A stretch of DNA of 6,809 nt from contig JAKAFF010000077.1 of NCBI GenBank assembly GCA_021818045.1, forward strand, positions 1 through 6,809, written 5' to 3'. Within the stretch, counting starts at the first letter, position 1, and the number at the start of each line of letters is the position of its first letter. The DNA is from a bacterium. Its GTDB lineage: Bacteria; Chlamydiota; Chlamydiia; Chlamydiales; SM23-39. The position numbers and the translations under genes were made by a program. The notes beneath the pieces are model-generated. The model did not search any database, had not been told where the DNA came from, and worked only from the letters and a program-made list of their open reading frames with translations. Shown one piece after another: positions 1-5,142 of this stretch.

Positions 1-1
1 A

Positions 2-415
2 CGGGTGGGAGAGGTGCGAGAGCAAAATGGACAGTTGGGAGCACAACTCAGACAACAGACACTCGATGCGCAAACCCTCGAACATCGTCTAAGAAGAGAT
101 CTTCTTCGTGCCGAACAGGCTCAAAGAAAGGCGCAATTGCAGCAAGAGCGTCTGCAACTGGAACAAGAACTGGCCCAAATAGGGGAGCCGTCAGCCCTTT
201 CTGAGGTGGGGACTGCAGGAGGCGCTGTGGGCGCGGCCGTGGCTGCGGCTCCTTTTTTAGGGCCCCTTGGGATAGCCGTAGCAGTGACTATAGGAGGTGT
301 TGCAGGAGGGAGTGCGCTCAAGCGTGAAGAGAGAAGGGATCATGAGCCCCGCATCCAAGACATTCGAAGGCGGCTTGAACAAATTCGAATGGAACTGCTA
401 GCGTTAGGGAATTGA
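2..415 (+). CDS. Coiled-coil protein with Gly/Ala-rich hydrophobic hairpin, 5'-partial
   Basis: Not recognised as a named family. The frame is open to the left edge, so the gene probably begins upstream; the first possible start inside the window is a GTG at 5. Numbered from that GTG, residues 1-60 are rich in Gln, Glu, Arg and Leu with coiled-coil character. Residues about 68-104 form a Gly/Ala/Val segment with a Pro-Phe-Leu-Gly-Pro-Leu-Gly turn in the middle, so two short hydrophobic lobes of about 14 residues. Residues 105-136 are again charged and helical. Two lobes split by a turn and flanked by coiled coils resemble chlamydial inclusion-membrane (Inc) proteins. Gly-zipper membrane proteins and phage tail proteins can look similar, so this is inference. 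The stop overlaps the hemD start by one base (TGATG), implying translational coupling. Confidence 0.72.
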   Translation, partial: RVGEVREQNGQLGAQLRQQTLDAQTLEHRLRRDLLRAEQAQRKAQLQQERLQLEQELAQIGEPSALSEVGTAGGAVGAAVAAAPFLGPLGIAVAVTIGGVAGGSALKREERRDHEPRIQDIRRRLEQIRMELLALGN

Positions 416-996
416 TGTCGCGTACGTTATATTTAGGGCTGCGTCCGAAACCGGGGTGTGTTCACTATCCGGTTATTAAGACAATCCCTCTTGGGAATTT
501 AGAGCAGGCGCTTTCTTTGTGGTCTCGGTTCACCCATGTCATTTTCACAAGTCAAACGGCAGTGCTATATTGGCCAGGTCCTTGGGATAAACAGATCATC
601 GCCATAGGCCAAGCGACGGCTCAGCGTTTATGTGAAAAAGGGCTCGATCCCCTCGTTGCTAAAGAGGCCACACAAGAGGGGATCATGCAGCAAATCCAGG
701 ACATTGACGGCTACTTCTTCTTGCCCCAATCTCGCCTAGCCCGTCCCAATCTTGCAGAGTTTTTAAAAAGCCAAGGCAAGCCCTTTTTCTCACTCGATCT
801 CTATGACACAGTATATCAAAAGTTAGAGCCTGTGCCCGATTTAAATGCATTCGATGAGATCATTTTTACCAGCCCCTCTACGGTGGAGGGGTTTTGTCGC
901 ATTTTTCAAAGCTTGCCCACCACTAAAAAATTAGTGGCGATCGGTCCTATCACGGAGCGCGCTCTACTCTCGCGGAAAGAACATTTGCACTATTGA
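415..996 (+). CDS. hemD: Uroporphyrinogen-III synthase (HemD), C-terminally short
   Basis: HemD closes and inverts ring D of hydroxymethylbilane to give uroporphyrinogen III, the cytoplasmic branch point to haem. The protein has 193 residues and the bilobed plan of the family: an FTSQTAV strand-loop at 44-50, AIGQATAQRL at 63-72, A-ATQEGI at 82-90, LPQSRLARP at 103-111 and a second-lobe FTSPSTVEGF at 151-160, then AIGPITERAL at 175-184. The family is usually about 230-260 residues, and the last helix and strand expected after the GPIT-E-AL motif are missing: nine unrelated residues follow, then a stop. ATG 415 is preferred over TTG 412 because AGGGA at 406-410 sits 4 bases before the ATG. The gene overlaps the previous stop by 1 base and overlaps the 3' end of the minus-strand orphan by 33 bases. 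The identity is firm; activity of the short form is uncertain. Confidence 0.88.
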   Translation: MSRTLYLGLRPKPGCVHYPVIKTIPLGNLEQALSLWSRFTHVIFTSQTAVLYWPGPWDKQIIAIGQATAQRLCEKGLDPLVAKEATQEGIMQQIQDIDGYFFLPQSRLARPNLAEFLKSQGKPFFSLDLYDTVYQKLEPVPDLNAFDEIIFTSPSTVEGFCRIFQSLPTTKKLVAIGPITERALLSRKEHLHY

Positions 997-1659
997 AGGA
1001 GAGAGGGGGCGACTCCCTGTCGTGTCTGGAGCTCGCTTTTGTGTTGGTTTTTTTTGTGGCGGGGCGTCACAATCGGCATCAATGCGTCGTTTGAGGGACT
1101 GTTCATTAGTCTTTATTGGGAACTGCCGTTCCAAGCTGTCCATAGTTGGACACTGGCGCAGTCGGTTTACAAGATCCTGGATGATCTTAGGATGTCCGTT
1201 GAGTATTGGGCGTGAACGATGGGTAGCGTTGCTATGTGGCGCGAAGCTCGGGAAATCTCGATCTAAACGCTTTGCAACACTTAACTCCAAGCTTATGTTG
1301 TTGATTTCTCGGTCTAAGATTGCATTGCGAACCACTCGTCGTGCCGTTAATGTAGCGAGCTTGTGGGCGGATCCCGGTTGAATGAACCGGAGGTTATGCC
1401 AGGTTACTTGCAAAGCATGTTGCTGGAGTCTGGTCAGAATTTGATTTATGAGAAAGACACTCTTCTGCCATTGAGGGGAGTCTGTATGTTTTTTTGTTAA
1501 AGAAAGCTGCGAATATAGTTGCAGCACTTCGGCAGGATTTGCTGTTAATGCAGGCACAGTTTCAAAACCTGACTCACTTGGAGCTGGATCGAGGGGGATT
1601 GCTTGCGCAACTGCATGCGGGACAATGACGTTCGCATATATCACAGGAGGTAGACTCAT
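964..1659 (-). CDS. Orphan hypothetical protein with basic, Pro-rich C-terminus
   Basis: Not recognised. It encodes 231 residues with no obvious signal peptide or membrane span. Residues 1-42 are Pro/Ala/Val-rich, 43-135 look helical (Leu/Gln-rich, with a TARRVVRNAILDREI stretch), and 185-215 are basic and Pro-rich with a KKPTQKR patch. The last residues are hydrophobic and aromatic (IVQMFFPRE). ATG at 1657-1659 is preceded by AGGA with a 6-base spacer and, farther up, a TATACT -10-like hexamer, which supports translation on this strand rather than in the overlapping plus-strand frame at 1022-1381. It is transcribed divergently from sodA and runs 33 bases into the 3' end of hemD. A secreted effector is conceivable in a chlamydial host-adapted genome, but nothing here proves it. 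Confidence 0.68.
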   Translation of the reverse strand: MSLPPVIYANVIVPHAVAQAIPLDPAPSESGFETVPALTANPAEVLQLYSQLSLTKKHTDSPQWQKSVFLINQILTRLQQHALQVTWHNLRFIQPGSAHKLATLTARRVVRNAILDREINNISLELSVAKRLDRDFPSFAPHSNATHRSRPILNGHPKIIQDLVNRLRQCPTMDSLERQFPIKTNEQSLKRRIDADCDAPPQKKPTQKRAPDTTGSRPLSPSIVQMFFPRE

Positions 1660-1687
1660 AATTTGTCCTGAATTAGGATGGGCGCTC

Positions 1688-1693
1688 AGTATA
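1688..1693 (-). promoter_or_regulatory. -10-like element for the minus-strand orphan
   Basis: On the minus strand this reads TATACT, five of six matches to the sigma70 -10, about 28 bases before the ATG at 1659. The nearest good -35 (TTGATA, 1708-1713) is only 14 bases away, which is too short; at normal spacing the -35 is poor. A weak or relaxed promoter is therefore the most that can be claimed. Confidence 0.3.
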
Positions 1694-1725
1694 CACTAAG
1701 ATGCTGATATCAAGCCACACCGATA

Positions 1726-1754
1726 TTGCCAAATAGTTCGGTAAGCACTATGAT
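1726..1754 (+). promoter_or_regulatory. Sigma70-type promoter for sodA operon
   Basis: TTGCCA at 1726-1731 (five of six to TTGACA) and TATGAT at 1749-1754 (five of six to TATAAT) are separated by exactly 17 bases. The predicted transcript would start near 1761, leaving a leader of about 16 bases with the AGGAG site. Because the in-frame upstream TTG at 1726 lies within the -35, it cannot be the translation start if this promoter is used. Confidence 0.62.
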
Positions 1755-1765
1755 TATTCCCATAC

Positions 1766-1770
1766 AGGAG
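1766..1770 (+). promoter_or_regulatory. Ribosome binding site fixing the sodA start
   Basis: AGGAG followed by a 6-base spacer to ATG 1777. It is the strongest Shine-Dalgarno match in the window and selects ATG 1777 over the in-frame upstream starts at 1726 (TTG) and 1750 (ATG). Confidence 0.75.
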
Positions 1771-1776
1771 AGGCCT

Positions 1777-2397
1777 ATGCAAGAGCAAAAAACAAGCTAC
1801 CAGCTTCCAGAGCTGCCCTATGACTTCAATGCGCTCGAACCGGTGATTTCTGCCGAGATCATGGATCTGCATTACAATAAGCACCATAAAGCATACGTCA
1901 CTAACCTCAACACCGCATTAGAGAAATACCATGAGGCCGAGACCAAGAATGACGTAGCCCAAATGATCGCCCTTCAATCGGCGATTAAATTCAATGGCGG
2001 CGGCCACATCAATCATAGTATCTTCTGGACGATCCTGGGCCCCATTTCCAAAGGGGGAGGAGGAGTGCCCCAAGGGGAACTTGCCAAGATGATCGATCGC
2101 GATTTTGGTTCTTTTGATGCGTTTAAAGAAAAATTTACAACAGCTACTGTTGGCATCCAAGGATCTGGATGGGGATGGCTCGGCTATCATAAAGGACTCA
2201 AGCAACTCGAAATTGCCATCTGTCCCAACCAAGATCCCTTAAGCACAAACAGTTTGGTTCCACTTATGGGTGTAGATGTTTGGGAGCATGCCTATTATCT
2301 CCAATATAAGAATATGCGCGCTGAGTATGTAAAAAATATTTGGCAAATTCTCCATTGGAAGCATATCGAAGAGCGGTTTGCAAAGGCCAACATCTAA
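1777..2397 (+). CDS. sodA: Manganese superoxide dismutase, eukaryotic-mitochondrial-like
   Basis: Converts superoxide to oxygen and hydrogen peroxide in the cytoplasm (called sodM in Chlamydia). It has 206 residues, the normal length. The metal ligands are visible: H32 in LHYNKHH, H80 in GGGHINHSIFW, and D167 and H171 in DVWEHAYYLQYKN. Second-sphere residues H36, Y40 and Q152 (in NQDPL) are also present. The Gly-rich GGGHINH motif and the Gln in NQDPL are marks of the Mn type rather than the Fe type. Several blocks (KFNGGGHINHSIFW, QGSGWGWLG, DVWEHAYYLQYKN) match what I recall of human SOD2, more so than E. coli SodA. There is no presequence. It is the first gene of the collinear block, with its own promoter and AGGAG site; accD begins 4 bases after its stop. 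Confidence 0.96.
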   Translation: MQEQKTSYQLPELPYDFNALEPVISAEIMDLHYNKHHKAYVTNLNTALEKYHEAETKNDVAQMIALQSAIKFNGGGHINHSIFWTILGPISKGGGGVPQGELAKMIDRDFGSFDAFKEKFTTATVGIQGSGWGWLGYHKGLKQLEIAICPNQDPLSTNSLVPLMGVDVWEHAYYLQYKNMRAEYVKNIWQILHWKHIEERFAKANI

Positions 2398-2401
2398 GAA
2401 T

Positions 2402-3322
2402 ATGGGACTCTTTTCTCGCAGCAAGCTCAAAATCAAAATTCAAACCACCAAAAAGGATGGTTTTAGCGGTTGGATCAAATGCTCGGGATGTAGCGAACTC
2501 ATCCATGCCAATGAATTGTCTCAAAATTTCAACTGCTGTCCTAAGTGTAATTATCACTATCGTCTCTCCTTAAAACAGCGGCTGGAGCTTTTGACCGATG
2601 AGGGAAGCTTTCAAGAGCTTTTTACCGAGCTCAAGCCGATAGATGCTCTCGGATTTGTGGACACCGAACCATATGCTAAACGGATTTTGGAAGCCTCGCA
2701 AAAGACAGGGCGCGATGAGGCAGCATGCGTTGGCCTTTGTACAATTGGCGGACAAAAAGTGGCTCTCGGAGTGCTTGATTTTTCCTACATGGGAGGGTCT
2801 ATGGGCTCCGTTGTGGGGGAGAGGCTCACTCGGATCGTCGAGCTTGCCACAGAGCTTTCTTTAGCCGTTGTCATTGTCTCGGCTTCTGGAGGCGCTCGCA
2901 TGCAAGAGTCAATCCTTTCACTGATGCAAATGGCGAAAACTTCTGCGGCTTTAGCCAAACACCATGAAGCCAAGCTTCCCTACATCTCTATCTTAACAAA
3001 CCCCACAACGGGCGGGGTCACAGCCTCCTTTGCAACGCTTGGAGATATTATTATGGCAGAACCCGATGCCTTGATTGCATTTGCAGGCCCTCGCGTTGTG
3101 GAACAAACTCTTGGGCAAAAGCTACCGCCGGGCGCACAAAAATCGGAATTTTTGCTCGAAAGGGGAATGCTCGATTGCATTGTAAAACGGTCTGAACTCA
3201 AGGCGCGGCTGGAGTTTTTTCTAGAGTTTTTCAGCGGCAATCATCGCGACTTTGCGCAAAATGATCTTGCAAAAAAAGGGGTGCGCGAGTTAAAAGAACT
3301 GCTGAGGGCTGTTTATGAGTAG
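2402..3322 (+). CDS. accD: Acetyl-CoA carboxylase carboxyltransferase subunit beta
   Basis: AccD pairs with AccA (not in the window) to move the carboxyl group from carboxybiotin-BCCP to acetyl-CoA, giving malonyl-CoA for fatty acid synthesis. The protein has 306 residues, typical length. The N-terminal zinc ribbon has C27, C30, C46 and C49 (CSGC and CPKC), the spacing seen in E. coli AccD. The crotonase-like carboxyltransferase fold follows: GGSMGSVVGE at 131-140, ASGGARMQES at 161-170, TNPTTGGVTASFA at 199-211 and FAGPRVVEQTLGQKLP at 227-242. ATG 2402 is chosen because MGLFSR is the usual family start; the Shine-Dalgarno is weak (AAG before the ATG), so translation may be coupled to sodA, 4 bases upstream. 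An upstream in-frame TTG at 2378 would overlap sodA and adds non-conserved residues. The 3' end overlaps dut by 8 bases. Confidence 0.96.
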   Translation: MGLFSRSKLKIKIQTTKKDGFSGWIKCSGCSELIHANELSQNFNCCPKCNYHYRLSLKQRLELLTDEGSFQELFTELKPIDALGFVDTEPYAKRILEASQKTGRDEAACVGLCTIGGQKVALGVLDFSYMGGSMGSVVGERLTRIVELATELSLAVVIVSASGGARMQESILSLMQMAKTSAALAKHHEAKLPYISILTNPTTGGVTASFATLGDIIMAEPDALIAFAGPRVVEQTLGQKLPPGAQKSEFLLERGMLDCIVKRSELKARLEFFLEFFSGNHRDFAQNDLAKKGVRELKELLRAVYE

Positions 3323-3758
3323 AGTCACTGTGCCGATTCAAGTGGAAGATGAGGAACTCATCCCTGCCTATGCCACCTCTTTTGCATCGGGTTGTGACGC
3401 GCGGGCAGCGATCCTCGAGCCGTTAACGATTGCACCTGGTACTTCAGCGCTTGTCCCCACAGGAATCAAGCTGGCCCTGCCAGAAGGGTACGAGATTCAA
3501 GTACGTCCCCGCAGCGGTTTTGCCCTTAAAAATCAGGTCACAGTGCTTAACACCCCTGGGACGATTGACAGCGATTATCGCGGGGAAATCTGCATTATTT
3601 TAATGAATCATGGAAAAGAACCCTTTGTCGTCACCCCCAAAATGCGCATTGCGCAATTGGTGCTCGCCTCCGTGATTCAGGCGGCCTTTGTACGAGAGGA
3701 CGCCCTTTCATTGACCCAACGAGGAAGAGGTGGTTTTGGCCATACTGGCGCACATTAA
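3315..3758 (+). CDS. dut: Deoxyuridine 5'-triphosphate nucleotidohydrolase (dUTPase)
   Basis: Hydrolyses dUTP to dUMP and pyrophosphate, limiting uracil in DNA and feeding dTMP synthesis; the family works as a homotrimer. It has 147 residues and all five motifs in order: I SGCDARA (25-31, metal-binding D28), II RPRSGFA (64-70), III GTIDSDYRGE (82-91, catalytic D85 and Y88), IV RIAQLV (111-116) and V RGRGGFGHTG (136-145). Motif I reads DA where DL is usual, and motif V has His in place of the common Ser or Thr before TG; neither removes a catalytic residue. The ATG lies within the end of accD (8-base overlap), with GAGGG at 3304-3308 six bases upstream as a ribosome binding site, so the two are probably cotranslated. 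Confidence 0.96.
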   Translation: MSRVTVPIQVEDEELIPAYATSFASGCDARAAILEPLTIAPGTSALVPTGIKLALPEGYEIQVRPRSGFALKNQVTVLNTPGTIDSDYRGEICIILMNHGKEPFVVTPKMRIAQLVLASVIQAAFVREDALSLTQRGRGGFGHTGAH

Positions 3759-3795
3759 TCCTTTTGCGAAGCCTAAGGTGAAAAGAAAAGAGTTG

Positions 3796-4248
3796 ATGAA
3801 GATCTCTGATTATTTAGACTCTCGGCTGGTGAGCTTTTTAGATGTTGACACCCGCGATGAAGCAATTGATGTCTTGATCAATTTGTTAGATGCGAAGGGT
3901 CATCTTCCCGATAAAGCGGCTTTTCGCAATGCCATTTTTCAGCGCGAGCAACTCGTCTCTACTGGTATTGGGATGGGCGTTGCGATTCCTCATGCAAAAC
4001 TCAAAGAGTTTTCCGACTTTTCCATTGCGATCGGGATCCAGCAAAAAAAAGGAATCGACTGGAATGCTCTAGATCTGGCGCCGGTGAGGCTCATTTTTTT
4101 AATTGCAGGGCCTGATCATAAGCAGACTGAATATTTGCAAATTCTTTCTCTTCTCACGTCATCCATTCGCAGTATGGATTTGCGAAAAAAATTGTTAAAT
4201 GCGCGCGATTCTGAAGAAGTGTTGCAAGTTTTTCTGCTTTCCAATTAA
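3796..4248 (+). CDS. ptsN: PTS EIIA(Ntr)-type phosphoacceptor protein
   Basis: A cytoplasmic regulatory phosphocarrier of the nitrogen-type PTS (PtsP-NPr-PtsN), which signals rather than transports sugar. It has 150 residues, one PTS_EIIA_2 domain. The phosphorylated His is H66 in GIGMGVAIPHAK; the downstream GPDHKQTEYLQILSLLTS block matches the second conserved region (usually D-x-x-H-L-x-x-L). The frame stays open back to a GTG at 3730 inside dut, but MKISDYLDSR is the natural domain start and ATG 3796 follows an AAGAG. The true start could also be TTG 3793. It lies 37 bases after dut and 29 bases before the HTH-containing paralogue. Its partners, EI(Ntr) and NPr, are not in the window. Confidence 0.92.
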   Translation: MKISDYLDSRLVSFLDVDTRDEAIDVLINLLDAKGHLPDKAAFRNAIFQREQLVSTGIGMGVAIPHAKLKEFSDFSIAIGIQQKKGIDWNALDLAPVRLIFLIAGPDHKQTEYLQILSLLTSSIRSMDLRKKLLNARDSEEVLQVFLLSN

Positions 4249-4277
4249 AACTCTTTTTTGCTACTTTCGGGTCAAGT

Positions 4278-4979
4278 ATGGATTTAAGATTAAAAGATGT
4301 CACAGAATTGTTAAACGTCTCGGAGACCACGATCAAAAGGTGGATCTCTGAAGGGAAGATCCCCTATTATCGGCTCAATAATCAGTACAGATTCAGCCGC
4401 AGCGAGATCGAAGATTGGGTCTTAAGCTGCAAGCAGGAAGGAGACTTTACTCCATTTGAGGATAATTCCCCAAGAGAAAAACTCGGCACTCAGCAGTTTG
4501 GGCTATATCGCGCCATTCACAAAGGGGGCGTTTATCTCGACGTGCCGGGTGACACAAAAGAGTCTGTGATTCGCAACGCAATGGAGCGCATCGCGGCGGA
4601 TTTGCATTTAGATGCAGAAGTGATTACAGAATTGTTACTCGATCGAGAAAATTTGATGCCGACAGCCCTATCTAATGGCATTGGCGTGCCGCACACGCGC
4701 GATTTTTTGCTGCAAGAATCTTACGATGTGATTGCTGTTGTATTTCCTGAAAAACCGATCGATTACGGAGCTCTTGATGGCCTTCCCGTACACACGCTGT
4801 TTTTCTTGTTCGCATGTGATGATAAGCGCCATTTGCATCTTTTGGCCAAGATTGCCCATCTTTGCAGCAAGTCGGAGAATCTGCTTCATTTAAAAGCGCA
4901 TCCAACCAAAGCGGAATTGCTCGAGTACATTCGCAATTGGGAAGCGCACATCATGCCAAAGATGATGCAAGAAGTGTAA
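4278..4979 (+). CDS. ptsN: HTH-EIIA(Ntr) fusion, putative phosphorylation-responsive DNA-binding regulator
   Basis: The protein has 233 residues and two domains. Residues 1-50 are a MerR/excisionase-type helix-turn-helix (LKDVTELLNVSETTIKRW, then GKIPYYRLNNQYRFS and EIEDW), with the RWISEGKIP and YRFSRSEIEDW pattern of HTH_17 proteins. Residues 51-75 are a polar linker. Residues 76-225 are an EIIA(Ntr) domain with active-site H139 in GIGVPHTRD and a conserved CDDKRHLHLLAKIA block at 180-192. Known EIIA(Ntr) proteins take phosphate from NPr. The inference is that the phosphorylation state, or contact with the neighbouring plain PtsN, tunes DNA binding. Similar fusions are known to me from Chlamydia (CT290 type). 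ATG 4278 gives an intact HTH; the ribosome site is weak. A T-rich stretch lies just upstream, without a convincing hairpin. Confidence 0.92.
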   Translation: MDLRLKDVTELLNVSETTIKRWISEGKIPYYRLNNQYRFSRSEIEDWVLSCKQEGDFTPFEDNSPREKLGTQQFGLYRAIHKGGVYLDVPGDTKESVIRNAMERIAADLHLDAEVITELLLDRENLMPTALSNGIGVPHTRDFLLQESYDVIAVVFPEKPIDYGALDGLPVHTLFFLFACDDKRHLHLLAKIAHLCSKSENLLHLKAHPTKAELLEYIRNWEAHIMPKMMQEV

Positions 4980-4987
4980 GCACTTTC

Positions 4988-5016
4988 TTGCAATTGAATC
5001 CCATTCCTCGTATACT
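4988..5016 (+). promoter_or_regulatory. Near-consensus sigma70-type promoter upstream of the 327-residue orphan
   Basis: TTGCAA at 4988-4993 and TATACT at 5011-5016 are separated by exactly 17 bases. Each hexamer is near consensus (TTGCAA four of six, TATACT five of six). The predicted start is near 5023, leaving a leader of about 120 bases before ATG 5143. It begins 9 bases after the stop of the HTH-ptsN gene. Confidence 0.58.
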
Positions 5017-5022
5017 GCTTCG

Positions 5023-5051
5023 GATTTGCGCAATCTTTTGATTTCGCAATC
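5023..5051 (+). repeat. Imperfect tandem direct repeat at predicted transcription start
   Basis: GATTTGCGCAATC (5023-5035) and GATTTCGCAATC (5040-5051) repeat with a 17-base period. Each copy is also an imperfect inverted repeat (GATT...AATC). Copies sitting from about +1 to +30 of the predicted transcript are in a classic place for a repressor operator, but the binding protein, if any, is unknown. Confidence 0.5.
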
Positions 5052-5062
5052 ATTGTTGGGTT

Positions 5063-5109
5063 AGAGGGTGTCTTCAAGTCGACAGCAGCTCATTTTGAAG
5101 ACACTCTCT
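5063..5109 (+). repeat. 15-bp inverted repeat (strong hairpin) in the leader
   Basis: Arms 5063-5077 (AGAGGGTGTCTTCAA) and 5095-5109 (TTGAAGACACTCTCT) pair over 15 positions with one G-U, around a 17-base loop. No uninterrupted U-run follows, only TTAGACCTCTTT, so it is a poor intrinsic terminator. It could be an attenuator, the end of a short leader RNA, an RNA-stability element, or a remnant of a mobile-element end. Confidence 0.7.
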
Positions 5110-5112
5110 TAG

Positions 5113-5133
5113 ACCTCTTTCGAAATGCGAGGT
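5113..5133 (+). promoter_or_regulatory. Small hairpin covering the ribosome binding site of the orphan
   Basis: ACCTC at 5113-5117 can pair with GAGGT at 5129-5133 around an 11-base loop that contains TTTCGAAA. The right arm holds GAGG (5129-5132), the only Shine-Dalgarno candidate for ATG 5143 (10-base spacer). CCTCT (5114-5118) can alternatively pair with AGAGG in the left arm of the larger hairpin (5063-5067). A 5-bp stem is weak, so this is suggestive only. Confidence 0.35.
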
Positions 5134-5142
5134 TATTGATAT

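Noticed and set aside
1022..1381. Plus-strand open frame of 119 codons opposite the orphan gene
   Set aside because: No ribosome site at its GTG, composition rich in Cys, Arg and Trp as in antisense shadows, and the minus-strand frame is longer with a good AGGA site. It also does not continue HemD.
1726..1776. Longer N-terminus for sodA starting at TTG 1726
   Set aside because: The codon lies inside a good -35 hexamer, no ribosome site precedes it, and family members start near the MQEQKT position.
2378..2401. Longer N-terminus for accD starting at TTG 2378
   Set aside because: It overlaps the end of sodA and adds residues not expected in AccD; MGLFSR at 2402 is the usual family start.
3730..3795. 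Longer N-terminus for ptsN starting at GTG 3730
   Set aside because: It overlaps dut motif V, whose own codons create the purine-rich sequence resembling a ribosome site, and the EIIA domain begins naturally at MKISDYL.
4249..4277. T-rich stretch (CTCTTTTTTGC) after ptsN as an intrinsic terminator
   Set aside because: No GC-rich stem precedes the T-run, and the following gene is collinear only 29 bases from the ptsN stop.
5063..5125. Insertion-sequence end or MITE remnant (long inverted repeat followed by AGACCTCTTTCGAAA)
   Set aside because: The motif looks faintly like some IS termini, but there is no transposase fragment, no target-site duplication and no second copy in the window, so it is only mentioned under the hairpin.
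4980..5142. tRNA gene in the intergenic region
   Set aside because: No cloverleaf, no T-loop GTTCRANNC motif and no acceptor pairing could be found; the stems present are single hairpins.
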